Shown: one piece after another, positions 22,697 to 33,959 of the stretch
How the letters are laid out: each line of letters opens with the position of its first letter
Position numbering within the stretch: the stretch's first letter is position 1
Assembly: GCA_019722365.1 (NCBI GenBank)
Contig: JADFUC010001695.1
Coordinates: 1 to 64,000 of the forward strand
DNA from: Lithospermum erythrorhizon
Taxonomy: Eukaryota > Streptophyta > Magnoliopsida > Boraginales > Boraginaceae
Direction of reading: 5' to 3'
DNA: 64,000 nucleotides
Program-made: the position numbers and the translations under genes
Notes under the pieces: generated by a model
What the model was told of the DNA's origin: nothing
Database searches by the model: none
The model's input: the letters and a program-made list of their open reading frames with translations, nothing else

Positions 22697-25243
22697 TGTA
22701 TCTATTCCCGCCTGTGTCGGCCGCCTCGGTATGGTAATCATTATAACTCGAATACCAGAAATACCATACCGATGGATGACTAGCTTTTAAAGAACTACGC
22801 TTGATCCAAAAAAATTTAATTTTACAACTAAAAAATTTAGAAAAATAGTTTTTAAAATTTACAATCCATCAGGGTGATATCTAACCAACCAACTCCATAT
22901 ATATACAACATATCTCAAAAAGACAGTAATGCCGGCAAGGCTACAACTGAGAGTAAATACCGTATCCTGAATACAAAATAATCAAGCAACAAGGCTAAAG
23001 TCCGAAATGAATACAACAATGAAGAAACGTATCGACAAAGACAACAAAACGAGATCGAGGATCCCCGCCCACCCGACGCCACCTAGCCACACGGAATATG
23101 AACTCAAACACTTTCCACTAACCCTCCGCCACAACCTCCGGCACAAATGAAATTCCGCCTAAAGCGAATGTGGGTATAAGTCGCTGCTTAATGAAACTTA
23201 ACACAGCGAAACTTAAGCCATACGAAACGAGACAAATAATAGATAAGGTGAGAGTAAATATGAATAAATACGTGATATACCGTGACTACCTAATAAGGCC
23301 ATATCATAAAATTCCAAAGAAGGTCTCAGGCATAACATGTCAAGATATAATACAAAGTCTCAATAAGGCACACAATCACCCAGAATAAAATCACAGAGAC
23401 TCAACCACGACTATAACTCTAGTCATCAAACCATCAATCTCTCATATCTCCACAACTATACCAACCTCTAATTAAGATACGCTTCAATCCATCTACCTCG
23501 GCAGGAATGGACCACCACTAATACACGCTCTTATACACCGTAAGAGTGCCACCACCAACAATGCACACAAAGAAAGAGGTCATAGATAATCACCCGGCCT
23601 TATACCCCTAAGATAAGGCCAAACCGCACTTATAAATCGGAAGTATAAGGCCAAACCGCACTTATACCGTGAGTATAAGGCCAAACCCTACTTATACCGG
23701 GGCATAAGGCCAATAGCATCATATCTCAAGGAAGCGGAGAGTCACCCACCCCTAATCATCCTACCTATGTGGTCATATCTTAATACTCAAGCCTGATTCT
23801 TAAAAAGTCATGTATAACTCCAACCAACACCTCCCAAAGAATTCAACTACTTATTCCTTAACTAATATCAAAGCACACAAATTAAACGCCTCACAATCAG
23901 AATCAATCGTAACCGCCGGCAAGCCACGTAGTCACGTATGCCGACAAGGCCACGGAACACAGAAATGCCGACAAGGCCACAGAACACAAGAAATATAATT
24001 TGAGAGTTCAAGCTATTACTTACCTCAAGAAATCTTCAACGCCACAGAATTACAATCACACAATCATATCATGGCTCACACAAATTAATCACACATAATC
24101 ATACAACAATGGCATGTATACTACCTCTCACATAATCAAGGGCCCACAAATGACAATGCTTCACACAATTTAAAGTAGTACGTAATGTAGCAACTTGCAT
24201 AAGTACTCACCCTCCGCTAGCTACCACAAAATCCTTGCTAAAATCATAATCACAAAGAATTGCCCCCTTCCCTACCCATCAACGTTTTTTGAATAAAACA
24301 CCGGAAAGTACAAATCAAAACCTAGTATTACTATACTTATGCTCTAGAAGACATACATTACCAAATCATGGAACGATTGCTAAAACGGTCTAAAACGATT
24401 TAATAAGACAACGAAATAATTCCACAACCCAATCGCCCCTAAGTTTTCCACCTTATCACTTTAACATTTCAAATCAACTTTATAAGTCATCCCATTTTTA
24501 ACCCTCAAGTCCATAATTAACAACCTATACTCCAAAATCTCAATTACTACTCAATTTACCAATCACACTTTCTCGACCTAACTCCCTCTAATCGATTATA
24601 AATCACAATTCTAACCTTACAACAACTACACAAGTCCCAAATTAACTCTACACATTTAAAAGTCTTATAAAAAGTCAAACATAAAAAGTCAACTAACCTA
24701 GAAAAAGTCAACCTATCACCATAAACCTCAAACAACATCTTAACTCATGAATTAACTACTTATATTCATCATACTACCCATAATAAACTTAGAAACACAA
24801 TTAAATTCAATTTAGCAAAAGTCAACTAAAAGTCAACTATGTCAAAACCCATGAAATATCCCAAAAGATTTGAACTTTCTTACCTTAATTCAAAGAAGAT
24901 GACGAAAAGAGTATTCAACCAAATCTAATTTCGAGTTCGAGCAACAATCAAGAGAGAAACGGAAGAAAATTTCAGCGATAAAGGATTCTCGGCCAACTCC
25001 CAAGAAGAAGTTAAGGAGAAGATTTCATGGATGAAATAGAAGCTTAGCCCCTAAGCTCTAGAGAGAATCACTTACGTGAGTTTCAGCCCACTAAACTAAT
25101 CGAGTTGACAACCAAATTATTAACGATGTAACTTATTTCCAAATTATCCCCGGCTACTACTACTAAATCATAAATGTAATTCGGTCAAATAAATTGGTAG
25201 ACGACTAATATTTTTATCGAAATTAACCGGACGGGTTATTACA
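22697..25243 (-). mobile_element. Tekay/Del-type gypsy solo LTR, nested in A-B
   Basis: 2547 bases flanked by perfect AAGAT duplications (22692-22696, 25244-25248). On the minus strand it begins TGTAATAACCCGTC and ends near a decayed ..TACA, the standard Tekay LTR ends (compare 54108-57140). The LTR carries the minus-strand family traits seen in plant chromoviruses (GGTAAG-type blocks and AAAAGTCAAC repeats). No internal region or second LTR is present, so it arose by LTR-LTR recombination. Tat internal sequence continues across it. Confidence 0.8.
23611..23714 (-). repeat. 30-bp tandem repeat, about 3.5 units, in the solo LTR
   Basis: Units at 23611, 23641 and 23671 share ATAAGGCCAAACCGCACTTA with few changes, and a partial fourth starts at 23701. 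A related 27-bp pair (CCGACAAGGCCAC) lies at 23941-23990. Confidence 0.8.
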
Positions 25244-25579
25244 AAGATGGTCACATTCAGAGGATCACGGGCGTATTCATGGAGATGAGTACGATCAACT
25301 CCTAGAATCGTTGTCCACACCAAAAGATCGGGAGAGGATACCGATACGCGGAGGCCAACGAAAGACTGGGGATGCTGGAGGAACCCCCAACACGATCGAG
25401 GGTCAATGTCATTTCCGGGGCGTAAGCGAATGAGAGACTTGGGAGCGCTGTGAGAGCTTTTAAGCCAAACGTGACATATAATGCTAGTGAACCACAAGGC
25501 ATCACGCCTCCTAGTTCCTGCACTTATCTTTTTCCAAAAAAAGACTTCGGGCGGATCGATGCCCGCGAAGACGCATCAC

Positions 25580-26432
25580 TGCCCACCGTCATGTTGATCC
25601 GTACTACAAGCCCTTCAAGCAGAAGAAAAGCAATTTCTCGGACGAAAAGGGAGAACCTATTCGGGAAAAGGTGTGAAGTTCGCCTAGGGGCAAACGCCAT
25701 AATGAACTATTATTCCCCTACACGGGTTCGAATTGCATTGTGCCAAAAACTCCAACGGGACTGGGCGGATGTGCACGAACTTCATCACTGGGTCAAGGCT
25801 TCTCCCAAGAATTCGTTATCCTATGCTGTCACCATCGATCGGGGTCGGGTTGACTCGCTAAGCGTACCGTGTGGTAGATTTCCTAGATTTCTGGGGGTAT
25901 CTCCGTATATTCACGGGCGAAGAAGATGAGAAGACAGGCTCATTACGAATATGGTATCTATTCCTAAGGTTAAGTGGCTTTGGGTTAAAGAATTTTGGGG
26001 CCACTTATCAGAGGATGGTCAACAAGGTGTTCTCCACCCACATTGGAAGAAACATGGAGATCTACGTATGCGACATGCTGATCAAGAGTCGGAAAGCTTC
26101 CGATCATGAGGACAACCTCAGGGAGAGTTTTGAGAACCCACGAAGGTACAATTTACGACTTAATCCAGATAAATGTGTCTTTAGTGTGACATCAAGAAAA
26201 TTCCTTGCCTATAAGGATAAGACAGCATCGCCTAACTCGACAAAGAGGGTCCGGGGCCACGCAGAAGGCCACGGACAATGCAGTTAAGTACAACGGAGCT
26301 GACAGGATCGCGGCCCTAACCCGGTTCATATCCCGGGCGGGCGACCAAAGCCTACCCTCTTTCAAGGCGATCAAGAAGGGACGAGACTTCGAGCTGAGCC
26401 CGAGTTGGGCGAACAATCCTTATCACTCTTGA
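25580..26432 (+). pseudogene. Tat-like reverse transcriptase / connection relic of A-B
   Basis: Plus-strand RT of a Ty3/gypsy element. Visible in changing frames are an RT start with DEKGEPIREKV (near 25640); a CTDF-like stretch with RMCTNF (near 25765); VVDFLDF (25872 on); then one long frame with FGLKNFGATYQRMVNKVFS (25980-26040), GRNMEIYVCDMLIKS and RLNPDKCVF. The active-site YVDDML reads YVCDML, so the first catalytic aspartate is lost. From 26255 another frame gives RIAALTRFISRAGDQSLP and FKAIKKGRDFE, the segment leading into RNase H. Several frame shifts are present; the gene is dead. Confidence 0.85.
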
Positions 26433-27076
26433 AAGGATGAATAAGGACATGCTATAAAAACTTCAAGAGGCATTTGGTAATCCTCGCGCATAATACGGTA
26501 TCGGCGTGCACTTCTTCATTTCTTTCACCTCGGGCCCTTCAAAGAGGGGAATGGATAGATTCTATAGGGCCTCCCACCGAGGAGATCGGGGAGCCTCGCC
26601 ATATCAGCAGGACGTAGGGGGACAAGAGAGACTTATAGGGACTCAAGGCAGGAGATCCCCCTGCTTGGAGTTTTGCCTCATAAGCAGGACATTTCCGGTG
26701 ACGCGCTTACCGTTAAGGCTTCGCTATTGCGCAGGAAAGATGGAAGAAATTTTCGAAGAGAGATTTCATGATGAAGAAGTGAATTTGTGATATCTCCTAA
26801 TTTATGAGCATCGGGGTATTCCGGGGACATTCAAAACTAGATGATTACGGGCAGGTAAGTGAGGAGATTAGAAAGGTGCCAATATGACGTATTTAAGATA
26901 TGAACGTGCGCCGTGGCTCTTCGGGGAGCCAAAACGCTATCACAACTCCGCACACGCCCAGTTAAGCGTACTATTTGGTAAGTGAAAAGCAGATGGCGGT
27001 GGGATTATCCAAAGGTACAGCCAAGAAATTTCATATTTCCTGGTGAATCACCCATGTAAAATAAGGGTCTGGGGCA
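26433..27076 (+). mobile_element. 3' region of A-B before its 3' LTR
   Basis: About 640 bases with no confident domain. A G-rich GTCTGGGGCA stretch at 27067-27076 lies directly before the LTR and may be the polypurine tract. Confidence 0.45.
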
Positions 27077-27611
27077 TGCAATATTTGAATGTGGGCTGCC
27101 TGTTCAAGTCTACCTGTGGGCCCACCAAGCAAGACCCGAGACGGTAAGCCGCATAAACGGGCTCGAACCCACAAGAGGCCCAAAGGATAAAGCTAAGGGC
27201 GAAGGCTCATGCTCCGGCTGATAAGAAGAAGCACACACCGGGCTGTATAAGTAACGTCGGCACTCCAAAGACCATTGGGTGGGGGTAGTTACGGCCATAA
27301 TTGCCTGGGCCATTACCCGACCTCTTTAACGAGCCGATTCAATCGCCAATCTGCACTTAAAGAGCCATAAAAGCGCCTGCACGTAACCATCCTAACAACT
27401 GAGGCCAAATCAAGTAAGTTCACTTTGATACCTAAATACTATTTCTTTTCAGTAACTATACTCTCTGGATCCAGATTCTTGACTTGATACGTCGGAGGAT
27501 TTGAGGCGGAGCAACCGACCCTTGTTTCTTGACGCGCCAGCGGACGGGCGTATCAAGCGCCACTTGGAAGATCTGGGATCCGGCCGCTACCGAAATCGGA
27601 CTAGATCATCA
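27077..27611 (+). mobile_element. 3' LTR of A-B
   Basis: 535 bases. Shares with 22078-22596 ATATTTGAA, GGGCTCGAAC, CGAGCCGATTCAATC, AAATCAAGTAAGTTCACTTT and the GATCATCA end. Followed by ACTAT and 59 bases of copia. Confidence 0.75.
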
Positions 27612-27670
27612 ACTATGTAGACAAACACTATTGATAGAAGTACGAGTAGTCATACCTCTCGATGGATCAC
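27612..27670 (-). pseudogene. 59-bp copia pol island between two Tat-like elements
   Basis: Minus-strand translation gives a DPSRGMTTRTS-type stretch, the linker between integrase and RT in copia polyproteins. It joins in sense with 22077 downwards on one side and 32531 upwards on the other. The island shows that A-B and C-D are two separate insertions into one gene. Confidence 0.75.
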
Positions 27671-28230
27671 TGATAATCCCACAATTGAGTGGGCCGGTTT
27701 AGGAGTGAAGTCCTTTCCGATTAGGCTCCCCCACGAAGAATTATGGTTGAACAGACAAGTAAATGGGCTTGATCCCGATAAGGAGGCTCGAATGATGAGG
27801 CTCACTTGAAGACGGCTTGATAAGTCTGCTCGGAAAGAAATGGAAGACCGTTAGTGCATTAACGTCTTGATTAGGCACCTTTAAGGTGATAATTAAGGTC
27901 ATAATTACCTGTTCATTACACAACCCCTTAATGAGCTGTGCAAATCATTAAATCAGACTTAAAGGAGCCATCAAGGCTCAACAAAGTAACCGTTCCAGCA
28001 ACTATAAGAGGTAAACCTTGAGGGCAAATCAAGTAAGTTCACTTTGATACCCAAATACTCTATCTTTTCGGAAACTAAACTCTTTTGATCCGTTCTTGAT
28101 TTGATCGTGAGGTGTTTCGGCCGAGCAACGGTCACTTTGTTTGCGGGGAAAACACACTTGGAGCATGGCATATCAAGCGCAAATTAAGGATTTGTGATCC
28201 GGCTCACTACGAGATCGGACCGAATCATCA
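27671..28230 (+). mobile_element. 5' LTR of C-D
   Basis: Begins TGATAATCCCACAATTGAG and ends CGAATCATCA. Aligns throughout with 31966-32525, sharing GGGCTTGA.CCCGA, GGCTTGATTAGGCAC.., CCTTAATGAGC and TATAAGAGGTAAACCTTGAG. Confidence 0.8.
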
Positions 28231-28250
28231 TTGGCGACGCGGTGGGAAAC
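28231..28250 (+). promoter_or_regulatory. Primer-binding site of C-D
   Basis: TTGGCGACGCGGTGGGAA directly follows the LTR. It resembles the TGGCGCC..TGTGGGAA primer site common in Tat-type elements, with a few changes. It marks the plus-strand orientation. Confidence 0.65.
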
Positions 28251-28559
28251 TTGCATTTAGAAATTCACCGCTTGCGCGCATAATCGTGCGCTATGACCAT
28301 TGTCACGGAAGCAAATGAGAATAACCATAATAATCCACAAGGGATCGATGGACTCAATACGGGCGATCTGGCGCAATCATCTGCGGAAGCGAAGTCCTAG
28401 AATATGCGTCGAGCAGTCAACTTCTGGCCTTGGTGGAACCATGCCTAAGGTGGGAAGCTCGCGGCCAGGACTTGAGGAATAGATGGGATAGCGGGAACCA
28501 TCATTGTGATTAATGATCGGCGACTCCGGGGCTTGAATCCCACAGTTGAGGAGGGAGAG

Positions 28560-29340
28560 TGCCATGGAATGATTGTACTTCCGGGAGGAGGGGGAAGAAA
28601 ATTACACCCATATTCCCCCGGTGTGAGGAAATGATGGAGCGCGGGACATCAGGTCATCGTGAAGAGACGGAGCGGAGGATGTACGGTGGCCCGGCCCCCG
28701 ACAAGGCGTTACACTTTAATCTCACGGAGATAAGTGGATCCCTCACCGTGAAAGTTGTTGGACAGACCCGGCAAGGGAAAAACACCGAGTTGGAAGGAGG
28801 CCTTCGTTTTCACGGAGATAAGGGTGCCGTCATCTTCGCGAAGGTTGAAAGCTTTCGGCTTCACGAGTTGATAGGAAAGTGGATCCGGAGGAGCACATTG
28901 CGAAATTATAGTCGAGATGTACTCATCGGCCCGGACGGCGGAAGTGTATTGCGAGGCCCATTCAGCCAGTCCCTTTGGACCACCGTTAAGTGGTTCAACT
29001 TTGTTTCAGTGCATCGCCCCTCCTTGTGAGAGCTTAAACCGTTCACCAGGACCTATGTGGGAAGGGTCCGACAAGATAAGGATGAACACTCACTCATGAC
29101 TATTAGATAAAGGGAGAATGAATCGATTGCCTCCTTCAGGGAGGCGGTTCAACGGACTTCAACTTGATCTTTTGAGGGCAAATCAAATGATAAACATGAT
29201 TGCCATGGAAGTAGGAGGAGTTTGCGAATGTGCAAGTTCAAAGAATCGCTCCTCAAGAGATGCCGCAATGCGTGGAGGAGAATCGGCGAATGGGCCTCTG
29301 AAGTATATCATGCTCGAGGGAGGCGAGAAAAGAGGCTGAG
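28560..29340 (+). pseudogene. gag: gag relic of C-D
   Basis: Gag remnant of the Tat-like element. The clearest block, near 29103-29145, reads T-I-R followed by a stop and RENESIASFREAV, matching the family's 'IRQRENESL..F..RF' segment with CAA changed to TAA. Upstream (28560-29030) a 156-codon open frame covers the N-terminal part but has no diagnostic motif. The rest of gag, including any zinc knuckle, was not identified. Confidence 0.6.
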
Positions 29341-29628
29341 AAGAGGCAAAGGAAAAGGCGATAGAAGAAGCTGCATTCAATGAGGCGATTCTTGTGGGCG
29401 ACATACACAAGGAGACCTAGGTGTGAGCAGGCGATTTGATAGAGACATATATCGGAATGACTGAGGACGGACCTCTAACATAACGGAGGGTGGACCTCTA
29501 AGATAACGGGAAGGTGAGCGTCATCTCACGGAGGCGGAGCGGGAGGGGCTTCGAGGGATCGCCAAGATGGGCCCTACGCCCAGCGAGTCATATCTCTGGT
29601 AACCCTTGAGGGGGCACCCCAGTTCCCA

Positions 29629-30090
29629 CATGTCCTTCTCCCGGAAGCATTTTGAGGGGATAGAATGCCCACATGAAGACCCTCTGGTCATCACCCCGGT
29701 GATATCTAGCTTGGTGTATGGATCCAATTCCTTGTTACTAATGGAGATTCGTCTGGAAACCACACGGGTATCATACTATGACGAGTTGGCGAATGAGCAG
29801 GGGTTGCGCTCAACTTGGCTCTATTGGAAGAGAGGAGGCGGCCGCTTGACAAAAAATGGCCTGATGCAAGGACAAGGTGATTCTTCGCTCTACATGAAGA
29901 TGCAGGGCCGTGATTCACAGTGGGAAGCACAGTCGTCGAGAACACGTAGAATCCGTGCATGGGAAACTTGGGAAGCTGGAATCTCAGTGGGAAGGACCGT
30001 ATCTTGTCAAGATGATTGTAGGGCCAGTCACATATGAACTGGAAACCACGGAAGAGGCGCAGTCTTTGTAGGTCATGGAGCAGCGTAATA
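29629..30090 (+). pseudogene. Protease start fused to integrase end (C-D)
   Basis: 29629-29705 reads SFSRKHFEGIECPHEDPLVI, the segment just upstream of the Tat protease active site. Within a few codons the frame passes into LVYGSNSLL and RVSYYDELANEQGLR (29706-29800), which belong to the integrase C-terminal half. After frame changes, QWEGPYLVKMIVGPVTYEL (29968-30025) is the GPY/F motif. The protease catalytic DSG, RT, RNase H and integrase core are absent. The clean switch at about 29705 marks a large internal deletion. Confidence 0.8.
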
Positions 30091-30469
30091 AATGCGAGGA
30101 AATATTACTTGTAAGCTCACCTCTTGTATATTTCCTTTGCTAATTTTTTGAATGAAAATTGATTTCAGTCGAGAAGCAGTCTCAAGGATTCAAAAGGGTC
30201 TATGAAGATAAAGTGTCATTCGAGCCTGGTTGCCCAAGACAGACCAACGGACAAGACGATTGACATAGACCTATCTAAAATGTTTGAGTCAAATCTACCA
30301 TGAGGGCCCGATCAAGGGCCAAATCCCCATACATGAACAAGGAGGATGTTAAGTAAAGGAAGTTAACCAGTATGCAATCCACCCCTTGTAAAGGTCCCGT
30401 CCGCGCCCGGAGGAGAGGGAGGTCTGTTGAGGAATAAATAGGGATACCTGACTCTTTAGGTAGGATCCT

Positions 30470-30740
30470 AGCCATAGAAGTGAGATCGCCCGGTGACCCG
30501 GGGTCGGTGAGCCTTGGCCAAGATCGAGGTGTAAGTGCCAAACATGCATGGATAGAACCGAAGACCACAGCGTAAGTAAGCGGTGGATCCTCTCGTAATA
30601 CAAGGGTCGGGTGAGCCATGGCGAAGATCGAGGTGCGAATGCCAAATTGACATGGATAGCTAATGACCCCTAACCATAAGCGGCTGAGATCCTCCCTCGT
30701 GACCCAAGTGCGGAGGTGAGCCACAGCAGCAGGGAGGTGT
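30470..30740 (+). repeat. 104-105-bp tandem repeat in C-D
   Basis: The marker GTGAGCC occurs at 30507, 30611 and 30716. Around it the units share GGATC(or GATC)CTC.CTCGT, ..GGGTCGG and AAGATCGAGGTG. About two and a half degenerate units. Tat-type elements often carry tandem repeats in this region. Confidence 0.75.
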
Positions 30741-31754
30741 AATTACCGGGGCATCAAACGAACAAAAAATTGAAGACAATAAACAAGCACAAAAAAGCGA
30801 GGAAAGGCCCAAGGATATATTAATAGAATTTGAGGGGGAGGAGAGTATAAGGTGCATAAAGAGAAGAAAAAACCCCTTAGCCTAATTGCCTGGAAGGATC
30901 TCTGCAGGGGAGGGATGGTATTATCCAGTACACTTGGAGGGAACATTTATACTTCTCCGCTGGCATGGTATTTGGAGCTCGGTCATGACAGTTTAACACG
31001 AAATCCTCTGACGGCCAGTAGCGGCATCTCGAGGCATCTTGCCGAATAGCAGCGAGCCTGCATTCTCAGCAAGCGATGGCGGCTTAGTTAGCGGCCTCCG
31101 CACCCAGCCTCAAGCCCTCTCATCACAGTCATGAGGGCAGTCGAGATGGTGCTTGACTTGCGTCACGAACCTCATCTGAATTCGGCCTCAGGGGGCTTAC
31201 TTTCGAGGCAGCTCGGGTAAGTGCCTCTTACTGCGAGTAGTGCCGGGGCAGTAGCGAGGTGACCACGTCTCAGTATTCGGAGCCTTGAGGCCGCTGAAAG
31301 GAAAATACAACGAGGGAGTCGAGAAATTAGCGGTAGACCCTAAAAAGGGAAATGAGAAAAAGCCCGGAAATTTGAAAGGTTACGTGTATCCTGGCCCTCG
31401 TGAAAGATTAAGGACCCGAGGCCCGATTAAGCCATCCTCTGTAGAGACCTACGATCGAGTAAGGGTATGAGTGCATCATGCGCATCCTTGTCGAGGAAGG
31501 TTTGGGATAAAGCCCGGTTGATGGCACAGTGAGGCGTGAGCAGTTTGGTGAAGAAAGGCAGTGCTTGACACATGGATTCGATCTCTTAGGGGGAAAGGAT
31601 AACCTCTTCAGGGTGCGTTTGGTACGGGCATGAGTGGTAAAAGGCTAAAAGGAAGATGAAGATCAGAATAGGGAAGAAGAATGAGAAAATCTATGGAAAT
31701 CCCCTTTCATTTATGGAGCATTTGGGTCTTTTCGAATTCAAAACCAGGTGATAA

Positions 31755-31775
31755 TAGAGAGAGAGAGAGAGAGAT
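31755..31775 (+). repeat. (GA)n microsatellite
   Basis: About ten GA units. The aligned place in copy E (near 41058) has only a short GAGAGAGAG, so the tract expanded in this copy. Confidence 0.9.
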
Positions 31776-31965
31776 AGCGCCTACAAAGTCGCATGCAATG
31801 ATGATGAAGATATGAAACGGCAGCGGCGGCTCTTGGGAGGAAAAATTCCTCTGACACATGTAGGAAGAATTAAGGCATTGTGTGGTATGAAGAGGTGAAG
31901 AGCCCCCCCGCTCCTCCCGTATTGAGGATCCGACCCATCGAAAATGGATAGATGCAGGGGGCATC

Positions 31966-32525
31966 AAATAAATCCCATAATTGAATGGAGTCGGTTAGGG
32001 GTAATTCAATCGGATTGGGCTCCCCCACGCAGACTTATGGGCGAACACGAGTAAATGGGCTTGAACCCGAAAAGAGGCTAGAATGAAGAGGCTCGGCAGA
32101 AGGCAGGCGATAAGCCATTTCGGAAAGAAATGAAAGACACGTTAATTAAAGAGTAGCGGCTTGATTAGGCACCATTAAGGGGTAATTAAGGCTATCATTA
32201 CCTAATCATTACACTGACCCCTTAATGAGCCATCCCAAATCATCATCCGAGACTCAAAGGAGCCATCGAGGCTCCCGACAAGAAATGCTGGATTCAGCCA
32301 GTATAAGAGGTAAACCTTGAGGACTAATCAAATAAGTTGACTTTGATACCCAAATACTCTTTCTTTTAGACTAAAATTTTTTATCCGTTCTTGACTTGAT
32401 AAATCGGAGTGTTTCGGCGAGGCAACCGGTCCTTATTTTGTAGGAAGACACACTTGGACCAAGGCATATCAAAGCTCAACTTGGAGGATTTGTGATCAGT
32501 GGCTGCGAATCGGACCCGGATCGTG
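31966..32525 (+). mobile_element. 3' LTR of C-D
   Basis: Aligns with 27671-28230. The first bases (AAATAAATCCC) and last bases (GGATCGTG) are mutated relative to the TG..CA ends of the partner. Followed by ATCCAC and then copia. Confidence 0.75.
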
Positions 32526-32945
32526 ATCCACCAATATTGAGGTTTGGAGGATGAGTCTTTACCGTTCCTAGTAGGCTTAGGTAGATCCTCATGTGTTCTC
32601 CCATGCAAGTAGTCGTTCACATCTTGGTGTTATCTTCACCGTTCTCAAGCTCTCCCCTACATTAGGTGCTTCTTTAGGAGGCTATTCCTTAGTAGGTTCT
32701 TCGAGCGGTTGGTATTTTCCATCTCAAAACCTACTAACTCATCATCATTTTCAACAAATTTCTTAGCAACAAAAGGATTAGATTCATCAAATAAAATATG
32801 AATAGATTCTTGAACACATTGATCCTTTTTATTATATATAGCATGCGGCTCTACTTGTGATGATGAATAATAAAGAAAAAATAGACTAGGTAGACTTATC
32901 AAATTTACCAAGTGTGTCTTTAGTGTTTAAAATGTAGCATTTATA
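32526..32945 (-). pseudogene. Copia integrase-RT linker
   Basis: Minus-strand region between integrase core and RT. It reads NKKDQCVQESIHILFDESNP (32840-32780), the widespread plant copia 'vEeSihv.FDEs' motif, then VENDDELVGFEMEN, and near 32560 a VKTHPPNLNIG-like stretch. These precede the island at 27612-27670 in the reconstructed gene. Confidence 0.8.
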
Positions 32946-33049
32946 ACGAAACACTTTAAAAATAACTAATATTAGTGACTTACCACGCCCATAGTTCATA
33001 AGGAGTTTAAATTTAAAAATAAGTCTAATGAATACCGGTTAAGCGCTGA

Positions 33050-33850
33050 CATCAAGTCTCAGCAGCATGTCCCCAAAAATACTTTGGTAGGTTGTGCTTA
33101 TTTAACGTGTCGCCCCATTTCTTGAATAGTTAGATTTTAAGCTCCACTACTCCATTTTATTGGGGTGTTTGAGGGGCAAGTTGTGTTCAATGCCGTACTT
33201 ATCACAAAATTCCTCAAAATTTGAGTTTTGAATTCACCTCCATGATCATTCCTAATCGCCTTGATTTTTTGCATTCTTCTCATTTTGATGCTTTTACGCA
33301 CAACTTAGCAAACTCTACGCATCACTCTTATTAGCCACAGAAAGATGACCCATTCTTAGTCTAGAGTAATAAATCATTTATCATGCTTGTCGAGACCTCA
33401 CAGACTAACAACATCCATCTCACCAAATAGATCTAGATGTAGTAAATCCTAGCACATTATGATGGGAATTTGATTACTTAGTTTAAAGTCTTATGCATTT
33501 TACCAAGTTGACATCGTCACGCAATTGTTCACCCAAGCTGGATTTTAAGCTGATCCTCTAACGTGATCTGCTTAAACAATTTACAAATGAAGTCGGTTCT
33601 AAGCATGCCTAAAGTCCTATGCCATAAACATTATCATGCATAACACTTAAGCCTTGAAGTCAGCAGGCTCAATCAAATCAAAATCAACATAATAGATATT
33701 ATTTGAACAAAAACCGTTGATAACAAGAGGAGATAAATTATGAGAAATAACACATTTATTTTGAGAAAAAGAAACATCATAATCATTATCACATAATTGA
33801 CTCACACTTAACAAATTAAACTTAACACCCTGGCAATATCATCATCTTTA
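33050..33850 (-). pseudogene. Copia GAG-pre-integrase and integrase core relic
   Basis: Minus-strand integrase, which inserts the cDNA into chromosomes. Readable from high to low coordinate: a pre-integrase stretch with LLSVSQLCDNDYDVSF (near 33810) and NNIYYVDFDL (near 33690), an HLDLFGEMDVV block (about 33440-33400), IKAIRNDHGGEFK (about 33260-33225) carrying the second catalytic acidic region, and TPIKWSSGA (near 33140), a degraded 'TPQQNGVVE'. Stops occur throughout and the first catalytic aspartate region is unclear. Confidence 0.8.
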
Positions 33851-33959
33851 ATTTTAAAACAATTTTCTTACCCATTTACCCAAAATTTTGATGACTTATT
33901 GATACATAAACTTGACCGATCCTGGCTTTATTTAACAACTTTAGGAACAGGAGGCATCA

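Larger units (their letters stand above)
22078..27611 (+). mobile_element. Tat-like gypsy element A-B, nested in the copia
   Basis: LTRs at 22078-22596 and 27077-27611 enclose a reduced interior with RT. The flanks are ACTTT (22073-22077) and ACTAT (27612-27616), a 5-bp duplication with one change. Copia pol continues from one side to the other. The interior, about 1.9 kb after removing the nested solo LTR at 22697-25243, lacks most of gag, protease and integrase, so large internal deletions have occurred. LTR wording (AAGTAAGTTCACTTTGATAC; end GATCATCA) is shared with C-D and E in this window. The Tat assignment rests on the RT wording. Confidence 0.8.
30091..31965 (+). mobile_element. 3' non-coding region of C-D
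   Basis: About 1.9 kb after the integrase end, without recognisable coding. 31690-31950 matches 40960-41230 of copy E (shared GTAGCGCCTA, AAAGTCGCATG, GATATGAAACGGCA, GGCGGCTCTTGGGAGG). Contains a 105-bp tandem repeat and a GA microsatellite. TGCAGGGGGCATCA (31953-31966) is the probable polypurine tract. Confidence 0.6.
27671..32525 (+). mobile_element. Tat-like gypsy element C-D, nested in the copia
   Basis: LTRs at 27671-28230 and about 31966-32525 (both near 560 bases) with a primer-binding-site-like sequence after the first and a G-rich tract before the second. The flank is ATCAC (27666-27670) on the left and ATCCAC (32526-32531) on the right, a duplication with one added base. Copia linker coding resumes on the far side. 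The interior keeps gag, the start of protease and the end of integrase; RT, RNase H and most of integrase are missing. Its 3' non-coding region contains a 105-bp tandem repeat. Confidence 0.8.

Noticed and set aside
23611..23714. CRISPR-like array
   Set aside because: Units are contiguous with no unique spacers, and the setting is a plant LTR.
25450..25929. 159-codon frame as an independent gene
   Set aside because: It is an out-of-frame reading across the decayed Tat-like RT; the real RT residues appear in other frames at the same place.
27612..27616. ATATT as the target duplication of one large element 22096-32525
   Set aside because: ATATT before 22096 and after 32532 looked like a match, but alignment of the LTR starts puts the A-B start at 22078, and the copia island at 27612-27670 shows two separate insertions.
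30275..30724. 149-codon minus-strand frame and overlapping frames
   Set aside because: Overlapping open frames arise from the 105-bp tandem repeat in a non-coding 3' region.
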